A stretch of 64,000 nucleotides of DNA, taken from Sordaria brevicollis (lineage: Eukaryota; Ascomycota; Sordariomycetes; Sordariales; Sordariaceae). The stretch is from NCBI GenBank assembly GCA_033439795.1, contig JAUTDP010000004.1, positions 1,922,001-1,986,000 of the forward strand. Reading direction: 5' to 3'. The notes beneath the pieces were generated by a model. The model was not told the origin of the DNA, made no database searches, and saw nothing but the letters and a program-made list of their open reading frames with translations. This document shows, piece by piece, positions 10,933 through 22,813 of this stretch; positions within the stretch are counted from its first letter, which is position 1, and every line of letters starts with the position of its first letter. Both the position numbers and the translations under genes were made by a program.

Positions 10933-13900
10933 ATGGCTCAACGGACAAGTCAAGAGTCGATCCAGTCTCGACCGTCCACCCCCCAGCCTCAAGACTCCAG
11001 TCTGAGCGAGCCGCACCCCGACCAGTCGGCCCAGGACGAAGGGAAGCATCGACATCATCTACAACAAAAGCTCCGATCGCCTGCACCCCAACCTGATCAA
11101 GACAAACCACAACAACCACTTCCACCCTCTGAAGCGTCACCAGCTCCGGCACTACTACTAGTACCACAACCCTCCTCGGCCGGATCAGCACAGGCACAGG
11201 CATCGTCATCCACCACTCCAGGGACAGCCACACCAGCTACATCATCAGCAACAGCAACTGCTACGACAACATCGACGTCAACATCAACACCTACTCCGGA
11301 TCTACAGCCACCAAGCAAAGACGCGAGCTCGGCTACCACTTGCACGCCTCCGGTTGAGATAGTCGAAACAACAGGGGCTGGACAGAGCTCCGTTAGAAGT
11401 GGTGACCAAGGGACAGCTACAGACAGTGCTTCCACCATCACAGTAGCCACCAGCAGCAGCAACAGCACTCACCAAGATCCCCGCGCCGCACCTTCAGAAA
11501 CTGCTCCTCCTTTGGCCGAGGCAGTCTCCGGACAGCACCCGCAGTATCACCAGCAACAGCAAGTTGGAGCACCGCACAACGGCAGTGCACCCCGTGTTCT
11601 AGTGCCCACGCCCATGTCCCATCCGCAACAACCAGCTGGCCCACCTACTCCTCGCCAGACACCGACCATGAACTATCCTGCCCCGTCTCCGTATCCGCCA
11701 GCGGGCATGCCTCCGGGTGCGCAGTATGCCTACGGACCGCAAGCGGTTGCCCACGTTGACCCGTACCGAACGAGCCAGACGGCGCTCCCGAGCATGCGGA
11801 CCTTCGACCATGTACAGCAACAACACCCTCAACACCAGATGCCCCTACCGAACCATATGGCGGTCTCGATGGCCCCGAACCAGATGAGCTACTATCAGCC
11901 GATGCATCCAGCATATCAGATGCACCATGGGCAGAGCGTGGTTCACTATGCCTTGACGGGTCTCACGCCGGATCCGCGCATCGCTCTGAGCGGAGGAAGG
12001 CACAAGAAGGTACCTACACACTGCACCGCTATAGCCCGCCCGCCGCAATATAGCCCCAACATATCACCCTCCCTCCCCTCCCCTCTTGCCTCATCCTCCT
12101 CTTCCTGGGACCCCTAGCTTCGCTCGCGCAACACACTTTGAGTGCTGACCGATGTTGTTTGTTGTGTTGCTGACAGGAGATCAAGCGCCGAACCAAGACG
12201 GGGTGCCTAACGTGCCGCAAGCGCAGGATAAAGGTGCGTTACTTTTTTTTCTTTCTTTTTCTTTTTTTTTTTTTTTTTTTTTTTTTCCATCGGATACATT
12301 TCCTGGTTTCCTCCTTTTCCTATTCTGTCCGATTCCATCCTTCCCGTCATGGATTTTCTTTATTCGGACCTACTGTAATGAGGCGGGGAATGGAGTAGGA
12401 TGGGGGGATCGGGCCGGGCGGTTGTCGAGCCAGGGAAGCGAGGCGCGGAGGAGGGAGTGGGTCGTCATGTTGCAATTGGGGCCAATTCGGCTGAAGAAGC
12501 GCCATGATTCGATTTGACGACGGCGGGTGTTGCGCAAAAAGGCGCGCTCGCTCGCTTACTCGCTTATGGTCTCGATCATTGTGAGGGGTGGGTTGTCGTC
12601 GTTGTTGCAAGTGCAACTGGGGAAGGAAGCAGGGTCAGTTCGTTGTTAGGTTGAGGTTGTCCCAGGTTATGGTTGTGTGTGTTGGTTGGGTTGTGTTGCC
12701 TTGACCGACGGGCTGCTTGTTCGCTTGACTCGGGTGTCGGGTCTGCACTGAAGCAAGCAACAAGCAGCCCAGTTGTGTTCACGGTGACGGCTGCCAAACC
12801 CTCCAGCCATTTGCCTGCCCGCCTGCCCTCGCCTACCACATGCCTCGCTTGCCTGCCACGCATAGCAAGCGCAAGCGACGGGAAGCAACCGCAACGGCCA
12901 TGCTTTTGTCGGTCGGCGCCAACACAAAGTCCTTGCGGCGAGCGATCAACGCACCTGCCGGCGGTTGTTAGTGCCCCGCCCGCTAACAGCTGGCCCAAAG
13001 CCGCTGAACTGCACCTGCACCCCGAGCTCCAGCTATCATCCAATACCCACCATAAAAGCACCTAGAACATCAGATCCCTGCAGCTCTCACACAGCTCCAT
13101 CACACGATCATCTCATTGCTCTCTCTATCTTGGTGTCCCGCCTCACAAAACATTTTCATCCATATCTTCTCGACCAAACTAAAATATCTCGACATTGTCT
13201 AACTCGGATTCCTCTCTAGTGCGACGAAGCCCATCCCACTTGCAACAACTGCAAAAAGTCGAAGCGTGACTGTTTGGGATACGATCCCATCTTCAAGCAG
13301 CAACAGCAGCAACAGCAGCAACAACACCAGCAGAATCTGGCTGCTCAGTCGACTCCCAAGTCTCAGCACTCTGCTCCCGCTTCTCTCACGTCTACGCCGA
13401 CTGTCCCGTCATCCAGTGTTCCTCCGAGCCCATACCAGTCCCAGGCTCAACCGTACCAGCAACAACAGCAGCAATCCCCGCCGCCTCATCACTATCACCA
13501 GCAGACACAGCAACAGCACCCTCTCTACCAACCCCCACCACACCCTACCTCGTACCCACCATCTCACGCCTCCAACACGCCCTACGAGTCTCCAGTGTCG
13601 TCCACTTCCCCAGGATTCGACTACGGGAGTGCCATTGACCCGGCCCTCTCAGGAACAGACACGCCAAGTGGTTCAGGAACCCCTACATCAAACTCGCAGC
13701 TGGCTAGGCCTGACGACAGGAACTTTGGAGCTCCCGGTCACTTTCAAGGCGCAACTCCTGCTGGCTCCCCTCTGTCAGCAACCTCGTTTGCGCAACAGAG
13801 GTAATTGAGCCTCGCTGTGCTGAGAAATCCGGCTCAGAACTGTAACGACTATCTTGTTCAACATGGCTGGCCTACCCGCGAGGAAAACGGTGGATGATCT

Positions 13901-14780
13901 CATCGCACTGGGGGGCGCAGAGCCTCCTATCATGAACTCTCTGCCATCTCAGGCCGTCATCAAGGAGATAGAAAAAGTATACGCAGACATTTACGTTACG
14001 GGGCTATCATATTTCTTCGAGACACAATGGTGGGACTTGAGGCACGATGCACGCGGACCCGGGCGTCACTCCATTGACATCCTTCTCAACAACCAGCCAT
14101 TGATGGGCCTTTTCGGCACCTTCATTCAAATCATTTCTGTACCACGGCCAGACGGGGACTTCAAGTATGCTTGTCAGCTAGAGGAGTGTATCGTCTGGGG
14201 GCTAGCAAAGCTAGTTCTCTCCACCAACGGTCGAGGATGGGATCTCCCCGGCATAGCAGGCTCTACGAACCCAATCCCATCTCCACGTGATCCGCACGAA
14301 GCTATGGGCCGTCTGCAGGTTTTCGAGGCGTTGCTGTTGGGCCCTAACTCGACCCTGACGGAGAATCCGCTTTGCAACCCCATGATCCTCCGTGATCTTA
14401 GGACTTCACGGGGCAGCGAATTTGAGTTTTGGTGGTCTCTGGCCAACCTGGTCATTGGGGCACCCAACGGTAATCTCCAGAACTTGCGATGTCTGGTTGG
14501 CGATCACGAGAACCGCAACTTTCTGTACAGCCTCGCCGTGCTTCGCGAATACTCGTACCAATGGGATCCTTCCAGCATTGAGAAACAGTTGCCGTCGCAG
14601 TTGTCCGAGGGAGACCCTCGGTGCAGGCTTGCGGTCGCTGTGAGGCATGTACGGACCATCATGCACGAGGGAACCACCAATGTGATTAGACGGTTTAGCC
14701 AGCTCGCGTGGCGTGCGTACGTTTATCCCGGGGCCAATACGGCAGACGCGCCGTGGCGGAAGAGACAGACCATGGTTTGA
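10933..14780 (+). CDS. Zn2Cys6 (C6 fungal-type) transcription factor, 885 aa, three introns
   Basis: A nuclear DNA-binding regulator; target genes are unknown. Exons: 10933-12009, 12177-12233, 13220-13800, 13838-14780. Residues 1-360 are Pro/Ser/Thr/Gln-rich and low in complexity. The zinc cluster follows with cysteines at 369, 372, 379, 386, 389 and 396 (C-x2-C-x6-C-x6-C-x2-C-x6-C), preceded by a basic KRRTK stretch. A poly-Gln/Pro region spans roughly 400-560. The C-terminal 300 residues, starting near VDDLIALGG, look like the fungal-specific factor region of Moc3-like C6 proteins; that comparison is from memory. Intron 2 is 986 bases, very long for this genome, and splits the zinc cluster between K378 and C379; it contains a poly-T run near 12260. 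Intron 3 as drawn is only 37 bases; an acceptor at 13882 (82-base intron) also keeps frame. The gene is convergent with the dehydrogenase. Confidence 0.85.
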
Positions 14781-15436
14781 GGTACTGCAAGTTGGGAAAT
14801 GGATGGCATGGTCAAGCAGCTTTGGATTCTTTTCTGGTCAGCGATAGAGTCGGTCTAACCGTCCTTGTTGTTGGTGGTGATGGCCACGTTGTAAGATAGA
14901 TTCAGCCCGCTCGAGCGTTTTTCTCTCTTCATATTTTTCGTATTGTTTTTCTTGTTTCTTTTTATGTCGATAACTTTGCATCGGATAGATGGCGTTCTTC
15001 TTTCATTTCTTTTCAATTCTCGACCCTTTCTCGGTTCACCCACTCCTTCGATATAAGCATTTGGGAGGCTTCGCCATGGAATTTCTTGATTCAACAACAA
15101 AATGGGGATGCTCTCTGTTTTTTCTGTGGTCAGCTGTTTCTTCTACAAAGCGGCGGCATTCTTCTCTTCTTCTTCTCAACTCAGAGCATTATGAGAGCGA
15201 CTAAAATTTGGGGCGCGGCTTATATAAAATTCAACACCACTTAGTTTTGCTGATACATGATAGTTTGAAGACTTGTCTCTCTGTTTGCTTGAAGTGACTT
15301 AACGTAACTTATCGATTCTCTCCTCTGTGATCAGTTCTAGCTTAAACCGTAGAAGCTCACACGCTCTTGTCCATCATTTCATCCCATCCTCACTACAAAC
15401 ACAAGTTCTATTCATACCTATATATACCCCATTCCC
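14781..15436. other. Convergent intergenic region (3' ends of two genes)
   Basis: Lies between the stop of the plus-strand transcription factor and the stop of the minus-strand dehydrogenase, so it should hold both 3' untranslated regions and polyadenylation signals. It is T-rich on the plus strand (14920-14960) and has an AT-rich element near 15220-15230. No gene is seen. Confidence 0.55.
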
Positions 15437-16849
15437 TCATTGCATCCCCCTCTGCTCTGGCACAATACTCCTCAGCCTCCCCTCCTCAATCGCCATCCGC
15501 ACATTGCTAATCGCCCACTCCTCCATCTTGGTCTCCGTCTCGACCGTCCACGTGCCCATGTGCGGCACCAGCATGACGTTGGGATTCGCCAGCAGTCCCG
15601 GGTGAATCTCGGGCTCGTTCTCGTACACGTCCAGTCCCACGGAATGTACCTGTCCGGATTCGAGTGCGTCAACAAGCGCGGATTCGTCCATCACGGCGCC
15701 GCGGGCGGTGTTGATAATTACGATGCCGCGTTTCATGAGGGCGAATTCGTTGTGGGAGATAATGTGGCGGGTTTGGGGCTGTGTTGGTGTTAGCTTATCC
15801 TTACTTCTGGGTGGAAGGGGGGAGTGGGAAGGGAAAAGACTTACGTTCAAAGGTAAATTCAAACTCAACACATCACTTTCTTGCAATAACCTCTTCAGGC
15901 CCTCCTCAAACCCATTTCCACCCTCTTTCCCCTCATCATCACTAGACTCAGAGGTACCACCAACCCACTCAACCTCCACCCCCGAGTCTCTCAACTCCCC
16001 CTCCCCCTCCACATCCCTCTTCCTATTCAAATACTTCACCCTCATCCCAAACGCCCCTGCCACTTTCCTAGCTAAACACTTCCCAATCCCACCCATCCCC
16101 AAAATCCCCAGCGTCTTCCCCCTCGGATCCCTCCCCAGCACCGGCATCACCGTTTTCTTCTCCCCCTTTTCCACCTCCTCTTTACTCCCCCCTCTCCATT
16201 CCCCACTGCGAAGGGCGGTCATCCCGGCATTGAAGTTTCGCATAGCCCCCAACAACAAAAACAGCGCGCAGTCCGCCGTGGCCTCGTCAACGGCCGAGGG
16301 GGTATTGGATACGCGTATACCGCGGGCGGAACAGGCAGGGATGGAAATGGCGTCGTAGCCTGCTCCTACGTGGATTATGTACTTGATTGATGGGGGCAGG
16401 GAGGAGATTAAGGTCTGGTCGAGGGGCCCGGTTAGGGAGGTGGAGTCGAATGTGCGGTAGGCTAGGAGGCAGGAGGAGAAGGCGCCTGAGGCGCATTCTT
16501 CCAGGAAGGAAGTTCGATCTGTTGAAACGGGTTTAACCACCTCGGCGATGGCCTCGATTTGGCGCCAGGCTTCGTGGGCGCTGGATATTTCGTTAGCATC
16601 TTGAAAAGTGAGAAGGGTGGCAGGGAGGTTGGAAGTGAGGAAGGAGGGTGAAGGTGAAGAAGGTGAGGCGGGTAAATGAGATGTGATAGGAGGATTTTGG
16701 AGGGTATAAGGGGAAAGTGTTAGAAGAGTGAGTGGTGATGTGAAGTATATCTATCTCAGTAAGGCTCGTTAAAGTGAGAAGAGGACGACTCACTGCTCAA
16801 TAGTACCCAGCAACAAGATCTTGGGCTTTTGACTCTCTTCGGAACCCAT
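15437..16849 (-). CDS. D-2-hydroxyacid dehydrogenase, glyoxylate reductase-like, 377 aa, two introns
   Basis: NAD(P)-dependent reduction of glyoxylate or related 2-keto acids, probably cytosolic or mitochondrial; exact substrate not shown by sequence. Exons on the minus strand: 16849-16794, 16580-15845, 15778-15437. Exon 1 encodes MGSEESQKPKILLLGTIE; the 213-base first intron ends with a good branch site (GCTAAC) ten bases before the acceptor, and the join gives the family-typical GTIEHAHE. The Rossmann glycine motif GMGGIG is near residues 180-185. The catalytic Arg (NTARGAV), Glu (YENEPE) and His (VPHMGT) motifs are all present. Between residues about 147 and 170, and after the Rossmann motif, there are acidic or lysine-rich loops longer than usual. 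The second intron (15779-15844) is 66 bases, a multiple of three, with no in-frame stop, so an unspliced message stays open. Confidence 0.9.
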
Positions 16850-18513
16850 TTTGACGGTATTTTCAGAATTCTCTTAACTGTTGTTCTAAATTTGCCCTGT
16901 CTCGGTTTACTCCTCTTGTTCAATCTCAGGAGTATCCGTCTAGTTGTCGTCCGAATTCAGTCTTCAACCAGCTCAGTATCGATGGAGTTCGTTATCCGGA
17001 AGGATTCTCTCTCGTAGTCTCGTTCCCGGCTTTGAAGTAATGTCGTCGTCCAAGAACCCGAAACCGGAGTTATATGAGGCTGCCAAAGGTGTGTAGGACC
17101 AAAGCAAAAGCCGGTGGGTGACGTATATCCCGTTTTGTGACGTTTCGTTCGTTTGTTTGAAGTTGGTGTTACGGAAGACGAAGAGGAAAACTTTCCGAGT
17201 GTGGTACGTAGTGTGGGTGATAGTTGTGGAAGCTCAGTGGAGTGGCAGTCTCTTGACTTTTGAGACTCTCTTTCTCTCCCAAAACAAGTTGATTTTCGGA
17301 CTTTGTGGAGGCCAGATGATTCAGTCCTCAGTTCATATAGTCCCTGACCGGATTACCTTTACCAAATAGTCACCAGAAGAAGCAACGACGATCGCGGGGT
17401 TTATCTTCGACCGGTCAATCTAGTCAAGGACTGTAGGATTTACGTGACTGTTACCAAGAGTAGCCAACCAATAGTGGGGTACGCAACTTAAGGAAACGTT
17501 GATAGGTAGAAATCCAATGGCTGGGATGATAACGACCTGTTCCGTTGGACGATTAAAACCAGAGGAAGCATTTGTTGCCTCAATGCAGAATGCAGGACAT
17601 TTTTTTTGGTAGAAAGGCACGCTGCCAGGTCCCCGTTGCAGGCAGGTAGTAATTTGCAGTTTATCGTGAGGACGGAATGGACGCCGAATGGTCAAACCCC
17701 AAACATACAAACATGCAAGATCACGATTTGTTAAAAGGAAAGCGTCCGTTCGCGGGCCAGGAAGCAACGAAGACGAAACGTGAGGCTGCTCGGATGATTG
17801 GAGAGCCAGACTTACTCGCGTGGCTTTGCGTTTTCGGCCGTCGTTGTAGCATTCTGTAACACGCAATGAACCCCTTGCTTCTTCTTCTTGTTCTTCTTGC
17901 TTCCCCGAGGAGGAACATGTACCGTGTAGTAATGAGGAACACAACACAAAAGATGCAGGAATCAAACACAAGCGCGCAACAGAAAGTGTCAGTGAGCCAT
18001 AACCACGTATTTATTAACTCCGGTCAAGAGATATGTGCTCCCAAAGGGGACAACATCCTTTCTATCCCAGTTTATCTAATCATTCCCAAGGCCTCGGTTG
18101 ACGGGCCTATCTGGTATAGCCATCTTCTTTATCCTTTCTTGCACTTCGTTCGGTGCAGCACCAGCTTACTAACGTGAAAACACACCCGCCTCAAAAATGC
18201 CGTGAGGGTGTGTTTGTGGGATATCATGTGCCAAAGCCAACGCCGTACTTTTGTTGAAAATTTGTACCAAGAACCACCCTAATATACCTTTTTTTTGAAA
18301 ACCCCTGTGAAAGACCCCCAATATTTGAACCCGGTTTTGTCATGCAAATCATGCCTGTTGAAAACAATGCTTTGTGGAAATCCCAAACATGCCGCTGAGA
18401 GATGTTGTGTTTGTCCATAACCCAAAGTGTTGAAGGAGATCCTCAGTTAAACTACCTCCCTCATCCTAGCCATATACGACTGGTAAGGGAGGGAAATGGT
18501 ATCGAAAAGGAAA
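16850..18513. other. Intergenic region, promoter of the dehydrogenase and 3' region of SAHH
   Basis: No convincing gene. The largest frame (17420-17971, minus, 183 codons) has no motif, no supported start context and overlaps other frames. The part next to 16850 should hold the dehydrogenase promoter; the part next to 18513 holds the 3' untranslated region of the S-adenosylhomocysteine hydrolase gene. Confidence 0.5.
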
Positions 18514-19919
18514 TTAGTAGCGGTAGCTGTGACATTGGTTAGCATATTGTTCAGCCACAAAGAAAGAAAGGAAGCAACATACTGGTCGCTCTTGTAGGGA
18601 CCCTCGGAGGCGAGGCCGAGGTACTCAGCCTGGACGTCGGTGAGGGTGGTGAGCTCGACGTTGCAGTGGTCGAGGTGGAGACGGGCGACCTCCTCGTCGA
18701 GGATCTTGGGAAGGACGTAGACCTTCTTCTCGAGCTTGCCGGACTTGCCGAACTCGACGTACTTGTTGGAGAACTCCTCATCGTTGGCCTTGAACAACAT
18801 GATCTGGGCAAGGACCTGGTTGGTGAAGGAGCAGGACATGACGAAGGAAGAGTGGCCAGTGGCGCAGCCAAGGTTGACAAGACGACCCTCAGCAAGGAGG
18901 ATGATGTGGCGGCCGTTCTTCATGAGGAAGCGGTCAACCTGGGGCTTGATGTTCTGGACGGAAGCGGCGTTCTCCTTGAGCCAGGCGACGTCAATCTCGA
19001 CATCGAAGTGACCAATGTTGCAGACAATGGCATCGTTGGGCATGGCCTCGAAGTGCTTGCCGACGAGAATGTCACGGCAGCCGGTGGTGGTGACGAAGAT
19101 CTGACCAAGAGGAGCAGCCTTCTCCATGGTGGTGACCTGGTAGCCGGCCATGGCAGCCTGGAGGGCGTTGATGGGATCGACCTCAGTGACGATGACGCGG
19201 GCACCCATGCCAGCAAGGGCCATGGCGCAGCCCTTGCCGACATCACCGAAACCAGCGACGACGGCGATCTTGCCAGCAATCATGACATCGGTGGCGCGCT
19301 TGATGCCGTCAACGAGGGACTCACGGCAGCCGTAGAGGTTGTCGAACTTGGACTTGGTGACGGAGTCGTTGACGTTGATGGCGGGGACAAGGAGCTTGCC
19401 CTCCTTGAGCATGCGGTAGAGGTGGTGGACACCGGTGGTGGTCTCCTCAGAGACACCGAAGCAGTCCTCGAGCATCTCGGGGTACTTGGTGTGGACGAGG
19501 TGGGTAAGGTCACCACCGTCGTCGAGGATGAGGTTGAGCTTCTTGTTGTCCTTGAAGGCAACGAGCTGCTGCTCCAAGCACCACTGGTACTCCTCCTCGG
19601 TCTCACCCTTCCAGGCGAAGACGGGGACACCGGCAGCGGCGATGGCAGCGGCGGCGTGGTCCTGGGTGGAGAAGATGTTGCAGGAAGTCCAGGTGACCTC
19701 AGCACCGAGAGCAGTGAGGGTCTCGATGAGGACGGCAGTCTGGATGGTCATGTGCAAGCAACCAGCAATGCGGGCGCCCTTGAGAGGCTGGTCAGCGGCA
19801 TACTTCTTGCGAGTAGCCATAAGACCGGGCATCTCGTTCTCGGCGAGCTCGATCTCCTTGCGGCCGAAGGCAGCGAGGGAAAGGTCGGCGACCTTGAACT
19901 TGTGGGCGGGAGCAGACAT
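18514..19919 (-). CDS. SAH1: S-adenosylhomocysteine hydrolase (adenosylhomocysteinase), 449 aa
   Basis: Splits S-adenosylhomocysteine, the inhibitory product of methyltransferases, into adenosine and homocysteine using bound NAD; cytosolic, usually a homotetramer. The symbol is that of the yeast ortholog. Exon 1 runs 19919-18583, a 56-base intron (18582-18527) follows, and a 13-base last exon encodes the family-typical C-terminal HYRY and TAA at 18514. Reading through the intron would give an abnormal tail, so the splice is well supported. Visible motifs are the NAD-binding GFGDVGKG (223-230), the substrate/catalytic [13 protein letters not shown] (189-201), and the N-terminal substrate site CLHMTIQTA (54-62). 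The length matches the eukaryotic family (about 430-450). A 5' untranslated intron (19943-20022) has a consensus donor, a TCTAACC branch site and a CAACAG acceptor. Codon use is strongly biased to C/G-ending codons, suggesting high expression. Confidence 0.97.
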
Positions 19920-19942
19920 TGTGGGTGAATATGGGGGGGTAT

Positions 19943-20022
19943 CTGTTGGATGGAGGGTATACAGGTTAGAATTGGTGATGATTTTGGGGGCGACTCGAGG
20001 TGGGAGGGGCAGGAGTACTCAC
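19943..20022 (-). other. Probable intron in the SAHH 5' untranslated region
   Basis: On the minus strand a GTGAGT donor begins at 20022, and a TCTAACC branch-like site lies about 25 bases before a CAACAG acceptor ending at 19943, some 24 bases upstream of the start codon. The spacing (80 bases) is typical of introns in this window. This is an inference from splice signals only. Confidence 0.5.
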
Positions 20023-21495
20023 AAAGAGGGGGATGGATGGACAAAAAGTGAGAATGCTCTTCCTGGCAAGGGGAGAGCAATGGATTTATTTAAAGGGAAG
20101 GGAGGGGGTGAAAAGTGGATATCGGATGGCACAGGCAAAAAAGAGGACACGCACGACAGCACACCACGGACGGCAACACGGGGGGAGCAAGGGAAAGGGG
20201 AAAAGTGCAGGCAGGTGAAAGTGCAGAGCCTGACCTGACTGGAACTGCCTGACACTGCAGTGGAAGTGGCAGCCGGCGGAGAGGAGCAGCAGGCCAGCAG
20301 CAGCAGCAGAGGGCAGCGGCGGCGGAAGCAAAAGTGCAGCAAAAGTGGGGAGGGGTCGACTGTCGACGGGGTTCAGAAAAAAAAAATGAGAACCCCGCGG
20401 GACAATCCTGCTGGAACTGTCGAACCAGCAAGCTCTGTCGGTGTGCATCAGATCCCAAGCTAGGCCCAATTGAGCTTACTTCCCCACCACAATGCGAGTG
20501 CTTGCCCCTCCTTTTGCCTGCCCAGCCATTGTCTTCGATCGCGGCAATGTGCTTTGCTTCGGTTCTTGCCATTTGCCAACCAATTCGACACCACGCCGTT
20601 CCTCGAGGTTCTCTGTTCTCTTTCAGCTGCCTGTTATGGCTTTGCTAGCGCTGATGCCGCTGGGTCTAAACAGTGGGGTTTTGCGGGCGGATGGGTCAGG
20701 ACATTCTTTACGTTTTTGTTTCGGCCAACATCTGAAAAGCAATTCGGGTGAGGTTGAGAATTGAGAGCTCAACAATTGTTATCGGTTATCATCGTAGTAT
20801 CCGGACCCGACCGAATGCGGTGCCCAAAGCCAACAAGAGGACCGAAGCGCTTGGTCAGGGTCTCCTCCTCCTGCAGCAAAGCGCGGACATCAAGTCCAGA
20901 CATCCAACCAAAGCCATCCCCGAACCGATGAGACAACCATTTCATAACAATTTCAGTTTCGGACTTATTTTCTCGGAGACAAGTACTTCTCTCCTCAATG
21001 TCATCCCATCCCAGCGCGGCCGCATCTCTCTTTCTTCATGATTATAGAGGAATTCATTACATATACGGAAAAAGCTGAAAAAAGGCTGGCCCCTTTAACA
21101 AAAAAGTAAGAAGATAACGGCTTATCGCTTGATTTGACGGGAATCTCGTTGTCTGATAATTCATCCAATGCGTCCCTCTTCCCCGCCTCTTTTTTGGACG
21201 CATCCCTTTTTGTTTTTCTCTAGTGCCGCCTCAATGCCTCATTTCCCTTCCCCACGTCAGATCAGCAAGGCCACCACAAGGATAACTGGATGTGATTTTG
21301 CAGCTCTCTTTCCCTTCCGTCCCGTCCCGCTTTACGTAGGCTGCATGGCCGACCTTGCCCTAGAAGACCTTGCAAGGTAAATAACACGCCGACAACCCGG
21401 AACGCCAAAACCAAATGCGGCTGAGATATCGTGGCCACCGTCCTCTATCGTGTCCCATCCGTCAAAAAACACCACCACAACTTCCGAGTCCCCAT
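20023..21495. other. SAHH promoter region and eIF3h 3' region
   Basis: Gene-free stretch of about 1.5 kb between two minus-strand genes. The part near 20023-20460 is purine-rich on the plus strand and includes short AGC-rich repeats (20280-20330), so it is pyrimidine-rich on the transcribed strand. It presumably holds the promoter and transcription start of the SAHH gene. No open frame has family resemblance. Confidence 0.5.
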
Positions 21496-22813
21496 TTACT
21501 CGGGGAGAAGGTTGCCGCGGACGGCAAACATCTTGGCCGTGATGTTGGCCGTGAAGGCATCCACTTGCCTGGCGTACTGGTCGACCTGGCGGGCGTTGAG
21601 CATGCCCTCGAGTCTGCTGGGCTCCTGGGGGAGCTTGAACAGCCTCTGCCACTCGTCCTCGGGAAGGGGCTGCTGCTTAGCCGCCAACCGCGCCGCATTC
21701 TCAGCCTTGCGCTTGGCCTGCCACTGGGTGATCTTGAACTGCTCGCGGGTGAGCTGTCTCTGGTAGTACTGGTGGTTGTTGAGGTCGGTGTAGTGCGACT
21801 CGATGCTATCGAGGAGCAAATCACAGGTCTTCTCAAGGAAGGGGTCGATGGAGAGGTCGAGAGACTCGAAGCCGGGGTGGGCGGGGATCTGGACGGGATC
21901 GCGGCGGATGTCGTCGAGAGAGGCGGGCATGGGGATCTCGGCGCTCTTGGGGGGAGCGGGTATTTGGTGGAGGAAGGAGGTAAGGAGGTGAGAGTTGTGG
22001 ACGTTGACGGGGAGCTCGACAAAGATGTCCTTGTAGGTGAGCTTGGTGGCGCGAAGGCTGTACATCAAGTAAGGTCAGTCATATGTGCTATGCGACATGC
22101 GATATGCGACCCTGCGCCCCAACATGTTGGCGACGGCATGGTCTCGGCGGTGTGTTGCTGACCTCTCGGTGGTGAACTTGGCCTCCTTGTAGGCAGTCAT
22201 GAACTCGGGGGAGAGCTTGAAGGCGCGAAGGCTGAGGGCGCCCTGGGAGCTGCGGCTAACATCGTGGACAAGGGCGACGGTCTTCTCGTTGTCCTTCTGG
22301 TAGTGGTACTGGTTCTCGATGAAGCTCATGTTGATGAAGTTGCCCATGGTGGCGCTGGTGTACCAACCAACGTTGTTGGCGTCAACGTTGACCTCCTTGA
22401 GGTGACGGATCATCTCGTTCTGGTAGACAATGTTGGCCTTGGCGCGGGGAGCGGCGGCGGCGAGGGAGGAGGCATCGCTGTGGCTGTCGGAGTTGGAGAC
22501 GTCTACGGAGGGGAACTGGAAGGTGTTGGTGACCTCGATGACACCGTTGTTGTCCATGCCAACGATGGAACCGGTGGCGACGGTAGGGAAGCTGGTCGAG
22601 CAGTGCTTCACGATCTTCATGACCACCTGTTGTGCCGACGCTGGTTAACAAAGGGGGCCATTATGGTATGGCGGGCGGTCCGGGGCCGGGCAGGCATGGC
22701 GGGGCTCCGGCGACAGGAGAGGGACGACGACGACAAAGTAAAGCTATCTCCAAACTTACAAGGGCCTCGACCTGGACCGACTTGATCGGCGCATCCTTCT
22801 GAATATCGGCCAT
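21496..22813 (-). CDS. eif3h: Eukaryotic translation initiation factor 3 subunit h, 359 aa, two introns
   Basis: An MPN-domain subunit of the eIF3 complex, which binds the 40S ribosome and helps recruit mRNA in the cytosol. Exons on the minus strand: 22813-22760, 22626-22163, 22057-21496. Joins give [12 protein letters not shown] and [13 protein letters not shown], both in phase. The first ~150 residues form the MPN domain; the metal-binding His-x-His of the JAMM enzymes is absent, as expected for eIF3h, so it is structural. The MPN-like GWYTS and the motif [15 protein letters not shown] are visible, followed by ELPV, typical for eIF3h. The C-terminal 140 residues are helical and charged and end in GNLLPE. 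Intron 2 (22058-22162) uses a less typical donor, GTCAGC. Length agrees with fungal eIF3h. Confidence 0.94.

Noticed and set aside
17420..17971. 183-codon minus-strand frame between dehydrogenase and SAH hydrolase
   Set aside because: No recognisable family, mixed composition, and overlapping frames on the other strand; treated as intergenic.
18666..19928. 420-codon open frame on the plus strand opposite the SAH hydrolase gene
   Set aside because: It is the mirror of a gene with extreme C/G-ending codon bias, which clears stops from the antisense strand. The predicted product is Val/Leu/Gly/Asp-rich with no motif.
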